From: Novosphingobium sp. 9
GTDB taxonomy: Bacteria; Pseudomonadota; Alphaproteobacteria; Sphingomonadales; Sphingomonadaceae
NCBI RefSeq assembly: GCF_025340265.1
Contig: NZ_CP022707.1
Coordinates: 1,240,501 to 1,304,500 of the forward strand
Reading direction: 5' to 3'
DNA length: 64,000 nt
The translations under genes and the position numbers were made by a program. Within the stretch, counting starts at the first letter, position 1. Each line of letters starts with the position of its first letter. This document shows, piece after piece, positions 44,370 through 53,441 of the stretch. The notes beneath the pieces are model-generated. The model was not told the DNA's origin, made no database searches, and saw only the letters and a list, made by a program, of their open reading frames with translations.

Positions 44370-44650
44370 CCTTGCTCTTCCGCCGCGCTAGGATCGTCTT
44401 CGGCTGCCTCCGCCACCACGTCCTCAAGCGTCACGTCGACAACCATGCCAGTGTCGAGGATCACGCGGACCGGCGAAGCGGTCTCGGCGAGATCGGCGGA
44501 GGCTGTCAGCGCCCCGCTGGTGACCGCGAACACGTCGGCGGATTGGTAGATGATGGCGCCACCGGCCTCGTCCATGACGGACATGCCGACAGCAGCGTCG
44601 CGGCGGATGGTGAGCGCCTGGTAATTGGCGATGGTCTGGGATGCTTCCAC
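44366..44650 (-). CDS. Hypothetical phage protein
   Basis: The 94-residue acidic protein (EASQTIANYQALTIRRDAAV, LDTGMVVDVTLEDVVAEAAE) starts at GTG 44650 with AAGGAG 7 bases upstream. No family recognised. Its stop overlaps the next gene start by 4 bases. Confidence 0.6.
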   Translation of the reverse strand: MEASQTIANYQALTIRRDAAVGMSVMDEAGGAIIYQSADVFAVTSGALTASADLAETASPVRVILDTGMVVDVTLEDVVAEAAEDDPSAAEEQG

Positions 44651-44662
44651 GAGTGGGCTCCT

Positions 44663-44794
44663 TCAGTAAGTCACATTGAGGCGGATGCGGATGTTGATGG
44701 CGTGAGCCGGCAGTGCATCGGTCAGGATCAGTGCAGGCCCAGCGATGCCGATCGCGAGCAAGGCTGCGAATGGCCAGAGCTTGAGAATTCTCAC
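44663..44794 (-). CDS. Very small exported peptide
   Basis: A 43-codon frame from GTG 44794 (RILKLWPFAALLAIGIAGPA, LILTDALPAHA, then INIRIRLNVTY) is a signal-peptide-like helix with an AHA cleavage motif and an 11-residue remnant. AAGGAG overlaps the upstream fibre stop at ideal spacing (8 bases), which supports real translation. It is short enough to be missed by ORF length filters. Confidence 0.5.
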   Translation of the reverse strand: MRILKLWPFAALLAIGIAGPALILTDALPAHAINIRIRLNVTY

Positions 44795-44806
44795 TTCTGC
44801 GGCTCC

Positions 44807-47800
44807 TTACTGGGCGTCGATCAGGACGATCTTGCCGGTGTCGGTGACGAAGGATTTGACGAAGTTGAGGCCGGTCAGCGCAGCAGCGACGGTCAGCGTG
44901 CCGCCGATCAGCGAGAACTGGCCCAGTTCACCGCCGCCCCACTGGCGGTCCCAGCGTGCGCCATCGATGCCGGTGGCGATGACGGTGCCCTCCGCTGCCG
45001 AGGCGGCGACGGTGAACACGTAGTCGGGCTCGCGCTGGAAGGTCTCCGAGAGCCAGTCGAGCATGGCATCGAACTCAGGCGACATCACCTTGAGCGCGGC
45101 GATGCCATCACGGGTAGCCGTCAGGTTGAGCCCGGTCTGTGCCTGGAACGAATCCGACCAGGTGACCGACAGGAAGGGCTGGGACCGGATCGCAAAGCCG
45201 CGATCGAGCTGCGCCGCTGAAAGGGCATCTTCCATGCCGGGGTTGTCCGGTGCGGGAGTGCTGGCGATCCAGCTGGTGCCGTAGTTGGTGACGGTGGGCG
45301 TGAAGATGTGTCCGCTGGGATTAGTCAGCGCCGCCGGGTTGGTATCGACCGCCTTGGCCGCCGGTGCGGCGATCCAGTTGCCCTCGGTGACGATCTGGCC
45401 TGCCGGAATGTTGGTGGCATCAAGCCAGGGGTACGAGCCCTCACCGCTGACGTTGTAGCCCGAGGTGATCTTGAAGGGCACGATCAGGTTGCGGGCGAGC
45501 TTCTGCGTGTAGCCTGCCTGCCATGCCTCGGGCCGGGCATAGACGGCATTGTACATGTCCATGCCTGCGATGTTGTCGCTGGCCTCGAAATTCTGGACGT
45601 AGGATGACACCCCGCCCTGCAGGAACAGGAACTGGCCATAGTCCCACAGCACGCAGTTGCTGATCGTGAAGTTGTTCAGCGTGGTGTACTGCAGCGACAG
45701 CTGGAACATGTCAGGGTGCGTCGATGCCCCACTGACCGCCGGGGCCGCGCTCGTGAGGTAGGAGAAGGTGCTGGTGCCCGTCTTCTTGATCACGTCGATG
45801 GTGGCATAGATGTGCGGGTTGTCCGCGCTCGCGACGCCTGGCGTCGAGGCATAGACCGGCAGGGGAATGGCGGTTGCCAGATGCACCCACGCCGCGCCGG
45901 TCCATTCCCATGGCCCGAAATCGGCGCCCGCCGTGGTCACGAAGCCGCGAGCATGGGCGACAGGGTTGAGGGCCGCTTGCAGATCCGCAGCCGTTGCATA
46001 GTTCGTGCCCATGCAGTTCGGCCAAGTGTCGGCAAGGCGAACGGCGCCGAGGCCACGCATCACGCGGTAGACGCCCCGGTTGAGCACGCTCGCCCCGGTG
46101 TAGGGGTCGATGTGGTCGCCCGCGTCGGTCGCGTAGACGTAGAACAGCATGTCGAGCGGGAGCACACCGGCATCGACATCGCTTTGCGCGGCGGCCAGCG
46201 TCTCGTACTTGGGGCCTGCATCGCCTGCGACCATCTTCGCGCCGCTCGCGGTCAGCGGCGGGCTCATGTTCGCCATGTAGCCCGGATAGCTGCCGCCCTC
46301 GGTGCTGGGCGGATAGAGCGTGCTGGTGCGGGACTGGTTGCCGTACAGGAAGCGCGATACCGCGTCGGTCGCAATCGCCTGTCCGGCATCGGGGCGATAG
46401 CTGTGCAGATGCAGCTGACGGTCGGTGGGCAGATCCGTGACGGTCAGCCCGGCGGCATCCAGCGTCTGGATGCCGTTGCCGACATCGACGCACAGCTGAT
46501 CGCGAGCGTGGTAGACATCATAGAGCGCGACGGTCGATCCCTGACGGATCGCGTGCTTGATCGAGCCCGAGAGCACGCCGCGCCCGAAGCCGAACATATC
46601 CGACCACAGGCGCTCGCCGCGCACCCCGTCGATGTCGTAGGTGACGGCAGTCGCGTTGGTGCCCGCCAGCTGATCCATCGCGCGACCGAGCCGGTTGAAG
46701 CACACGTCGCGAATCTTGAAGTTGACGCCGCCAAGGCGCCCACAGCCGATCCAGCGCGCATCGTCGCTCTTGTACGTCTCGTTGAAGTACGTCCGGTCGC
46801 GCCCGCGCGTGTAGTGCTGGGTGATGCCCGAAAAGCAGCTGTCCTCGATGTCACACAGGCCCAGCGATGCCAGCTGGAATGAGACAACAAAAGACTGCCC
46901 GATCTGCTCACCAGTCGTCGCGCCGCGCGGGAAGCAATGCGCGTGACGGTGAGTGATCGTGCCGGTGTTGCGCGTGGTGTTCGTGCTGACCGAGCGGTAC
47001 TGGCCCCAGCGCTTGGGGTCGGAAAAGGCGCCCCGGATCTCGAACGCGGTGTGGGTGCCGGTGCCAACCGCAATGTCGGCATCGTAGTAGCAATCGCCAA
47101 GGCACGCGAAAAACGGCTCGGCGAGGTTCGTCGGTGTAAGGTCAAGCGCCTGCGTCCGGTTCGGCAGCAGGTAGGTGTTGCTGTCCGGCTCGCTCGACAG
47201 TTCCAGCTCGATCAGGCTTTCGGCATGGAGGTAGGGCTCGCTGTTCGGGCCGCTGCGCCACTCTGCCACCGGGCGGATCGAACCGTCGGTGATCCGGGTG
47301 CGACCCTTCTTCATGCGCCAGGCCTTCATGTTGATGGCCCGGTCGGTCGCGCTGGTCTGGTAGTAGCTGTCGCCGAACGTCTTGGTGCCGCAGACCGGCG
47401 CCATGTTCGGCAGTGGCGGCCCGTTCTTGATCAGGCGCACGTCTTCGACCAGCAAGGTCCGGGTTGCGCTCATGCCGGAGGCATAGGCAGCGGCCTGGAA
47501 GCCGGGGCGAACGGTGCCGGCAGCAGTCGCCTTGCCTTCCGACCACACGAGGTAGAACGTCACCCCGCCATAGGTGCCGAACACGCTATAGCCCCAGCGC
47601 CGGGCAGACGAGGTTGCCGAGGCAATGGTGCCGTCCGCATTGAGCGAAAGATTGACCTGCAGCGTCGGGATCGTGCCCGAGACGGCGGAGGGCAGGAAAT
47701 AGAGGGTCTGTGCCGTCGTGAAGGACTGGACCGCGACTATGGCCTCGACGCGGATCAGATCACCGGCAACGAAGGCCTGGGTGATGTTGGGGAATGAACA

Positions 47801-48574
47801 GGGGTTCGCATAGGCATAGGTGCCGAAGTTGATCGCCATCCCGAGACCGGCTGTGCCGTAGATCGAGGGATAGGTATGTGCGCCTGCATAGCTGACCGTC
47901 GTGGCCGTCGTCTTGCTTAGGTAAAGCGGATCGGCGGTGCCCGGCGCGGTGCCGGTGTTGAACGGCGCGCCGACATAGCTGGCCGCCGGGCTGAAATCGA
48001 CGCCCACGATATTACCCGACGTGTCGTAGTGGACGATCTCCTGATCATCGAGCGTCGAGAACTCCCAGTAGCCCTGCGCATTGCGGAACGCCCGGCCCGC
48101 CGTGCTGCGATAGCGCGGGGCCTCAACGATGCCGGTATCGCCATAGTCGATCACCAGCGCGCGGCGGACCGAGGCGGCTGTGGCTTGGGTGAGGGCAGAG
48201 TAGCTTGCGGCCACGCCTGCTTGCACCTCCGCCAATCCAGCCTGCGTGGCTGAGGTCCAGGTCCACGCCTCGTGCGCTGCAGACCACGAATAGAAACCGG
48301 AATTGGGCACGCTGGCGCCAGTAACGGGATCGGTATGGTTGCCGTCCTGCTGGGGCACAACGCCGACCTGGCCGTCCTGCGATCCGACGACACCTTCAAG
48401 TGCAGCCCACGTCAGCTGCAGCGTTGCGCCGACATAGGTTTCCATCAGCGCAATGCCGGGCGCAAGGACCTGATTGGCTGTAGCGCCGCGCTGGGCACCG
48501 TCCTGCCAGACCGGGATCAGTTCGCTACCAACGAGCGGCGAGGCGGCTGCAGGATAATTCGGAAGAGTGGTCAT
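44807..48574 (-). CDS. Large tail fibre/tailspike protein
   Basis: The 1255-residue protein begins TTLPNYPAAASPLVGSELIP with a QDGAQRGATANQVL stretch seen at the start of phage fibre proteins that attach to the virion. The motif HTDPVTGASVPNSGFYSWSA recurs later as HIDPYTGASVLNRGVYRVMR, pointing to an internal duplication. The long Thr/Asn/Gly-rich body is compatible with beta-helical spikes that bind or cut surface polysaccharide, but no catalytic motif is evident. An intrinsic terminator sits just upstream of its start. Confidence 0.75.
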   Translation of the reverse strand: MTTLPNYPAAASPLVGSELIPVWQDGAQRGATANQVLAPGIALMETYVGATLQLTWAALEGVVGSQDGQVGVVPQQDGNHTDPVTGASVPNSGFYSWSAAHEAWTWTSATQAGLAEVQAGVAASYSALTQATAASVRRALVIDYGDTGIVEAPRYRSTAGRAFRNAQGYWEFSTLDDQEIVHYDTSGNIVGVDFSPAASYVGAPFNTGTAPGTADPLYLSKTTATTVSYAGAHTYPSIYGTAGLGMAINFGTYAYANPCSFPNITQAFVAGDLIRVEAIVAVQSFTTAQTLYFLPSAVSGTIPTLQVNLSLNADGTIASATSSARRWGYSVFGTYGGVTFYLVWSEGKATAAGTVRPGFQAAAYASGMSATRTLLVEDVRLIKNGPPLPNMAPVCGTKTFGDSYYQTSATDRAINMKAWRMKKGRTRITDGSIRPVAEWRSGPNSEPYLHAESLIELELSSEPDSNTYLLPNRTQALDLTPTNLAEPFFACLGDCYYDADIAVGTGTHTAFEIRGAFSDPKRWGQYRSVSTNTTRNTGTITHRHAHCFPRGATTGEQIGQSFVVSFQLASLGLCDIEDSCFSGITQHYTRGRDRTYFNETYKSDDARWIGCGRLGGVNFKIRDVCFNRLGRAMDQLAGTNATAVTYDIDGVRGERLWSDMFGFGRGVLSGSIKHAIRQGSTVALYDVYHARDQLCVDVGNGIQTLDAAGLTVTDLPTDRQLHLHSYRPDAGQAIATDAVSRFLYGNQSRTSTLYPPSTEGGSYPGYMANMSPPLTASGAKMVAGDAGPKYETLAAAQSDVDAGVLPLDMLFYVYATDAGDHIDPYTGASVLNRGVYRVMRGLGAVRLADTWPNCMGTNYATAADLQAALNPVAHARGFVTTAGADFGPWEWTGAAWVHLATAIPLPVYASTPGVASADNPHIYATIDVIKKTGTSTFSYLTSAAPAVSGASTHPDMFQLSLQYTTLNNFTISNCVLWDYGQFLFLQGGVSSYVQNFEASDNIAGMDMYNAVYARPEAWQAGYTQKLARNLIVPFKITSGYNVSGEGSYPWLDATNIPAGQIVTEGNWIAAPAAKAVDTNPAALTNPSGHIFTPTVTNYGTSWIASTPAPDNPGMEDALSAAQLDRGFAIRSQPFLSVTWSDSFQAQTGLNLTATRDGIAALKVMSPEFDAMLDWLSETFQREPDYVFTVAASAAEGTVIATGIDGARWDRQWGGGELGQFSLIGGTLTVAAALTGLNFVKSFVTDTGKIVLIDAQ

Positions 48575-48586
48575 AGCGCGCCCATG

Positions 48587-48607
48587 AAAAACCCCGCCGA
48601 AGCGGGG
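48587..48607 (-). terminator. Intrinsic terminator upstream of the tail fibre gene
   Basis: On the minus strand CCCCGC-TTCG-GCGGGG is followed by five T, ending 13 bases before the fibre ATG at 48574. It would separate the tail operon from the fibre and lysis genes unless antiterminated. Confidence 0.75.
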
Positions 48608-48660
48608 CGAGGTAGACAGCCGACCGGGACAGGCCCGGCCGACTTTCGCGGCAGTTCGGT

Positions 48661-49029
48661 TTAGGCAGTGGCGCTCGGATCTGCCTGCGCGGCAGCAGGT
48701 TCCGCATCCGCATCCGCAACTGCACTCACCGGTGCAGGGTTCGCAGCCAGAGCGGCATTGAGGCTGTCGGTGACGGTGGCGATCTGGCCGGAGACGTCAG
48801 CGTCGACGGTAGCGAGTTCGGCATTCGCGGCCGTAAGCGCGTCGGCGTTGCCCTTGTTGGCATCGATGATCGAGGTGGCGGCGGCGCTCAGCGCGGTGAG
48901 AGCGCTTGCGGTCTGGGTCATTGCGGTCATGAATTTCATCTCCTCGAGGGTGCTGGGCAGCAGGATCTGGCCCGACAACACGGCCCAGGCGTGCTTCAGG
49001 CGGACGGGAAAGGGATGTGCTTTGGTCAT
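48661..49029 (-). CDS. Hypothetical Ala-rich phage protein
   Basis: The 122-residue protein has an LKHAWAVLSGQILLPSTLEE start, a helical Ala/Thr-rich middle (ALTALSAAATSIIDANKGNA) and an acidic Ala/Pro tail. It lies between the two fibre genes and may be a fibre chaperone or adaptor. No family recognised. Confidence 0.5.
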   Translation of the reverse strand: MTKAHPFPVRLKHAWAVLSGQILLPSTLEEMKFMTAMTQTASALTALSAAATSIIDANKGNADALTAANAELATVDADVSGQIATVTDSLNAALAANPAPVSAVADADAEPAAAQADPSATA

Positions 49030-49032
49030 TGG

Positions 49033-49596
49033 TCAGTGCCCCCAGGCGCGCCAGCGGATGCCACCAGCCGCCGCGAAACCGGACGTGGTATGGCTCTGGA
49101 CGTAAAGCAGAGCGGAACCGGTGCTGAGGGTGACCTCCTGGATCGTCGCATTGCCGGAATCGTCGGAGGCGGTGTTGCGGACCATCGCGCCCACGCCAAG
49201 GCAGGCCGTCGGGAACCCTTCGAATGGAAAGTTGAGCGTGAAGGTGCCTTCCGAGCTGGGGATCGAGGCCAGGATGCCGCCCATCTCGAGATAACCGTCG
49301 GAGTTGGTCCGCTGCCAGTTGCCGGACGTATCGAAGCTGAGGCCGACGCTGTTGATGGGGGCGAACAGCGCGCGCAAAGCTTCGAGCACTTGGCCGTTAT
49401 CGGATTTCGCCGGCGCGATTCCGCCAGCCGTCACAATCGCCATCAACTCCTCCTGGATGATGTTGGCGAAATCGGCGGTGAAAATCGTAGGGGCGACGCC
49501 GGTGGCAACATTACCGCGTGTAAAATACCCCGGCGTGCCAGCCGCCTGCGGCGCCGGTAGCGCGGCAACCGCGCTGGCGTGATCGATACGAAACAT
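49033..49596 (-). CDS. Tail fibre-like protein with gp53-like C-terminus
   Basis: The 187-residue protein starts FRIDHASAVAALPAPQAAGT, GYFTRGNVATGVAPTIFTAD, a common N-terminus of Mu-like prophage fibres. The C-terminal half (NWQRTNSDGYLEMGGILASI, NFPFEGFPTACLGVGAMVRN) resembles the 'putative tail fibre gp53-like C-terminal' domain. ATG at 49596 is the start of similarity; a longer frame upstream is a shadow of the next gene. Confidence 0.7.
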   Translation of the reverse strand: MFRIDHASAVAALPAPQAAGTPGYFTRGNVATGVAPTIFTADFANIIQEELMAIVTAGGIAPAKSDNGQVLEALRALFAPINSVGLSFDTSGNWQRTNSDGYLEMGGILASIPSSEGTFTLNFPFEGFPTACLGVGAMVRNTASDDSGNATIQEVTLSTGSALLYVQSHTTSGFAAAGGIRWRAWGH

Positions 49597-49606
49597 CAGG
49601 GCCTCG

Positions 49607-50143
49607 CTATTGAATGAATATGGTGGTCTGCGCGGGCTTGAGCGCATTGAGCTCGCAAAGCAGCACGTCGTTGCTGAGCCCGCCGGTGTTGCTGTGCACG
49701 GTGATGATCCAGGCCGTGAGCCAGTCGTCATCGTAGAGGGGCGTTTCGACAGTGCTGACCGACACGCGGAACGGCGAGATGTAGGAGATGGTAATCTCGA
49801 AGCCGATCGCGGCTGCGAAAGCGATGAAGAACGCCTCGTTCTGCCCACCACCGGCCATGAACCTCGAAAGCACCTGAGCTGCGCGCTGCTCGATCGTGGC
49901 ATTCGGCCCGGCGCAGGGATCGGGAAGGGCGAGTGATTCCTCCCATTCGGGCACGAGGTCGAGATTGCTGCCCGGTAGGGACTGATCGAGCAGCAGTGTC
50001 GCGGCGGCATCGAGGCGGGCCCAGGCTTGCGCTAGGGCAAGGACCAGAGATTGCTGTCCGCTGCCCGGCTCGGCTCGCCACACGCGGCCGCGCGGGAGCA
50101 GGGCGCGGATGGCGCCTTCATAGTCGTCGGCTGTGCGGGCCAT
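49607..50143 (-). CDS. Mu gp48-like tail protein (YmfQ/DUF2313)
   Basis: The 178-residue protein reads ARTADDYEGAIRALLPRGRV, WRAEPGSG, LDLVPEWEESLALPDPCAGP and RAAQVLSRFMAGGGQNEAFF. This is the DUF2313/YmfQ family, Mu gp48, a baseplate protein between the J-like component and the fibres. Its start overlaps the stop of the baseplate J gene. Confidence 0.85.
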   Translation of the reverse strand: MARTADDYEGAIRALLPRGRVWRAEPGSGQQSLVLALAQAWARLDAAATLLLDQSLPGSNLDLVPEWEESLALPDPCAGPNATIEQRAAQVLSRFMAGGGQNEAFFIAFAAAIGFEITISYISPFRVSVSTVETPLYDDDWLTAWIITVHSNTGGLSNDVLLCELNALKPAQTTIFIQ

Positions 50144-51278
50144 CAGGCGTACGTGATCGTTCCGGCGACAGGCAGCGCGCCGGCGTTGGAGGTGATATTG
50201 CCGGTCGGACCGGGCGTGACGCCGCCAGCCGACGCCGTGATCAGCGTGATCACGAAACCGGCCGCGCCCGAGACTGCCGCAATCTTCGCCTCGATGGTAC
50301 TGAGCGGCGTTTCACCGCCAGGCACCGCCGTTGCGAGCAATGCGGCGGCGAAAGCTTCGTCGATCGCGTCCTTTGTCGTCTCGGTGGCGTCGGATAGACC
50401 AGCGATGGTGAGGTCGATGGTGTTGGGTGTCGGTGCGACGGCGTAGACCACGGCGGTGACCGGCTGCTCGGCTGCCAGATCGTTGGCGATTGTCAGCTGG
50501 TCTCCCGTTGCCACCGGTCCGCGGGTCTCCGAACTGGATACCCCGTTCGTGCCTTGGGGAACCCGCCGTTTGCAACCTGTGCCTCATCCATCATGAACAG
50601 GACGGCCACAGTGCCGGTGCCATAGAGGCCTGGCTCGCACCAGGCGCGCGATACGCCGGAGATCTCGAGCGCCCAGTTCACGTAGTCGGATTTCGACCCA
50701 CCGGATGCGGGCTCGGAATAGGCTGCGATCATCCGCGTGCGAAGGTCATCGTCGCTCTCGACGTCGGCGCCGCCGGTGATGGCAACACTCACCGTGCCGA
50801 GCGAGTTGATGCCCGATATCGCCGAGTTGAGCGAGACAGTGGTGCCTGCAACGGTGCTCCCGCTGGCCCCGGCGACAGTCGCGGTGACCGATGCGATCGC
50901 AACGCCCGCATCCAGCGCGACGTCAGCATCGACCGAGAAGGTCACGCCGTCCGAGCGGGTGACGATTGTCCCTGCCGGAATGGTGCCGCTCGAACCATTG
51001 AACGTGATCTTGCCGGTCGCGGCCACGGCAGCCTTGCGCGTGACGCGCTTCAGCGCTGCCCAGCCTTCCAGATATTCGTCTTCGGCCGTGAACGGGACAG
51101 ACTGCCGGGCGATCCAGTCGAGATAGCCATAGAGGCCGTTCGCCAGCGCCGCCTCGACGTCGCCCAGAACCGTCAGGTTGCTGTAGCGCAACAGGGCATT
51201 TACACCGGGAAGGCCGGCCGCAATGTCGGCAGCGACCTGTTGGCGCAGCGTAGTCAGGGTGGGACGAGAATAGGGCAT
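50143..51278 (-). CDS. Mu gp47-like baseplate J protein, apparent 1-nt frameshift
   Basis: Frames from 51278 (PYSRPTLTTLRQQVAADIAA, GLPGVNALLRYSNLTVLGDV, WALKRVTRKAAVAATG-type core) and from about 50560 (ETRGPVATGDQLTIANDLAA, EQPVTAVVYAVAPTPNTIDL) make one protein of about 378 residues. The break is at a GGGG run (50556-50559) missing one base. Baseplate J forms the wedge of contractile tails. Confidence 0.85.
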
Positions 51279-51784
51279 CAGGCAAGGTCCCAGACATTGG
51301 CGAAGCGCAGCGTAAGCGAGGTGTTGCCGCGGCGGATAACGATCTGCACGCCGAGCATCCCCGGCTTGGTGTATTCGGTCGTGACATCGACGGAGGATGC
51401 GACCCCATCCTCGATCAGCCAGGCCAGCACGGTCTGGATGTCGTCCCTGACTTGCGTGAGCAGGGTTGCGCTCCGCTTTGCGCGCTGGCGGAGCCACAGC
51501 TTCGATCCGATCGATCCGCCCCACCATCCGCGCCGGTCGCCCGTCTGATCCGGCAGGGTGTCGTCGTCGCTGGCAACAGCGTCCGAGAACAGGCTGATGA
51601 GTACGGCGGTCGTGATCTCATCCGAGCGCTGAAGCGTCGGTGTCGGGATCGCATTGATCAGGCCACCAGCCTCGTCGACGACAGCCTCGCCGTGTTGGTC
51701 AGTCCAGATCATCGGCCATTCGGGATCGAATACCCAGTCGCCGGTGCCAGCCGCTGTGTCCCAGCTGGTGATGATGTCGGTCAT
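51278..51784 (-). CDS. Mu gp46-like baseplate protein
   Basis: The 168-residue protein contains GDWVFDPEWPMIWTDQHGEA, ITTAVLISLFSDAVASDDDT, RRGWWGGSIGSKLWLRQRAK and LLTQVRDDIQTVLAWLIEDG, matching the GP46 family of Mu-like phages. It overlaps both neighbours by 1-4 bases. Confidence 0.85.
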   Translation of the reverse strand: MTDIITSWDTAAGTGDWVFDPEWPMIWTDQHGEAVVDEAGGLINAIPTPTLQRSDEITTAVLISLFSDAVASDDDTLPDQTGDRRGWWGGSIGSKLWLRQRAKRSATLLTQVRDDIQTVLAWLIEDGVASSVDVTTEYTKPGMLGVQIVIRRGNTSLTLRFANVWDLA

Positions 51785-52350
51785 ACGGTGTGATCCGTCT
51801 TGCCGCTGGTGTCGGTGCCCTTGCTGACTTCGATGTGGCCGTGCGCGTTATAAGCGTCGCGCAGGGCGCCGAGCTCGACTGCCGCGCCATTGGTGTCGCC
51901 GGTCAGCGTACCCGCCACAGCTACATTCCCGGTGAACTCGACCTCAGGACAGTCGAAGGTAATCTTGCTGGCATTCTGGATGACAATTTCCAGACCCGCC
52001 GCGTCCAGCACTGGACCAGCGGCGGTCAGCTTGAAGATCGCACCGCGCTCGTCGAACAGCGCGGTGTCGCCAGCTTGCAGGTCTTTTGGCCGCGAGGCCC
52101 GATGGCTGGTGGCAATCACGATCGAATTGGACCGGTCGCCGCCGCGTCGGAGCACCACGACTTCGGAGCCCAGCGGCGGCACAGAGTGAAAGCCGAATTC
52201 CGTCACGCGCTTCACATTGTCCGTCACGCGGCTGAAGAAGCCTGAGCCTGCCGCGCCTTCGGTAACCTGCATCGTCTGCACGTCACCGCTGTCGTCGTGG
52301 ACCGTCATCTTGCCGATCCCCAGCAGGTTCTGGAGGATGCGAGCCATCAT
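51781..52350 (-). CDS. Mu gp45-like baseplate assembly protein V (spike)
   Basis: The 189-residue protein (ILQNLLGIGKMTVHDDSGDV, GFHSVPPLGSEVVVLRRGGD) belongs to the gpV/gp45 family forming the membrane-piercing spike. C-terminal beta-strand repeats (FDCPEVEFTGNVAVAGTLTG) and a His-containing AYNAHGHIEV motif may form the tip where a metal is bound in homologues. Starts at either of two adjacent ATGs. Confidence 0.87.
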   Translation of the reverse strand: MMARILQNLLGIGKMTVHDDSGDVQTMQVTEGAAGSGFFSRVTDNVKRVTEFGFHSVPPLGSEVVVLRRGGDRSNSIVIATSHRASRPKDLQAGDTALFDERGAIFKLTAAGPVLDAAGLEIVIQNASKITFDCPEVEFTGNVAVAGTLTGDTNGAAVELGALRDAYNAHGHIEVSKGTDTSGKTDHTV

Positions 52351-53441
52351 CAGATCAGCTCCGCCGCATTGACCGGCTGAAGCACGATCGGCTCCGGCGT
52401 GAACGCTTCCTTGCGCATGCAGACCAGCTCGGCCGTGGTCCCGGCTTCGTTGGTGCGCCGAAAGGTCACTTCGGAGATTACCAGGCTTTCCTCGGCATCC
52501 ATGTCGGGCAACGAGACCGGCACCTGCGTATTGGGGGCCCAGAGCGTGCCTGCGCTATCGCGCCAGCTGTCGATCACGGCGCGCGCGATATACGAGCGCC
52601 CCGCGCGCCGCGCGTTCTCCCACTTCGCCTTTTGCTGGACGAAGGCCTGTGCATCGGTGGCGACAGCTTCGGCCACGAGATAGATCAGCCGGTGCCGGGT
52701 GACGTTGGGGTCCTTCTCCTCGTGGAAGAAGTCCTGCCCTTCCAGATCGCCCAGCGAGTCCGTGGTTTGCATCGTGCAAACGTAGTTGGAGTACCGCTGG
52801 TCCATCGACTTCTCGAGCGACCATGCCTGGACGTTCTCGCCGTACTTCATCCCGCTGGCCGCAGTCGTGGTGCCAACAGCGGCGAGGCCGAGGTGACCTT
52901 CGCCGGTTTCATAGGCGAGGAGTCCGGCGTTGCGCGCGAGTCGCTGGATGATGTCGGCGCCCGTTTCGCCATAATTGATCGGCCACTGCGGCACGTCATC
53001 GCCCGGCGAGGCGCCGTTCAACATTTCAACGGTGATACCGTAAGCCGATGCGAGCTTGGTCGCGATCGTCAGCGCGTTGCCGCCGATCAGCTGGTGCGAT
53101 GGCCACTCGGCACTGCAGTCGACCAGATCTTGCGTATAGCCGCGCCCCTGAACGGCAATGGTGTGGGTGTCGGCATCGCCGCCTGGAATGACCCGGTCGA
53201 CATAGCCGGTGATGACCCGGTCGCTGCCCAGCTTCACGATGCATTCGTCGCCGGGGTTGATGGGGATCGATACCGAGGGCGGCTTGCTGGCCTTGACCTC
53301 GAAGCCGTTCGGGAAGGCTTCGGCTCGTAGGGTGACCTCGATTTCCTCCCAGCCGGTGTAGTCGATGCCCTCGATCTTGAGGGTCAGCTGGTTCGGGTCG
53401 ATGTCCTTGGGGTTGACGACGATCTCGCCTGTGTCGGTCAT
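52350..53441 (-). CDS. Mu gpP (gp44)-like tail hub protein
   Basis: The 363-residue protein has IEGIDYTGWEEIEVTLRAEA, GFEVKASKPPSVSIPINPGD and a hub/late-control-D core (YGETGADIIQRLARNAGLLA, YETGEGHLGLA). It is the gp27-like hub of the Mu baseplate. Overlaps the spike and gpN genes by 1-4 bases. Confidence 0.85.
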   Translation of the reverse strand: MTDTGEIVVNPKDIDPNQLTLKIEGIDYTGWEEIEVTLRAEAFPNGFEVKASKPPSVSIPINPGDECIVKLGSDRVITGYVDRVIPGGDADTHTIAVQGRGYTQDLVDCSAEWPSHQLIGGNALTIATKLASAYGITVEMLNGASPGDDVPQWPINYGETGADIIQRLARNAGLLAYETGEGHLGLAAVGTTTAASGMKYGENVQAWSLEKSMDQRYSNYVCTMQTTDSLGDLEGQDFFHEEKDPNVTRHRLIYLVAEAVATDAQAFVQQKAKWENARRAGRSYIARAVIDSWRDSAGTLWAPNTQVPVSLPDMDAEESLVISEVTFRRTNEAGTTAELVCMRKEAFTPEPIVLQPVNAAELI

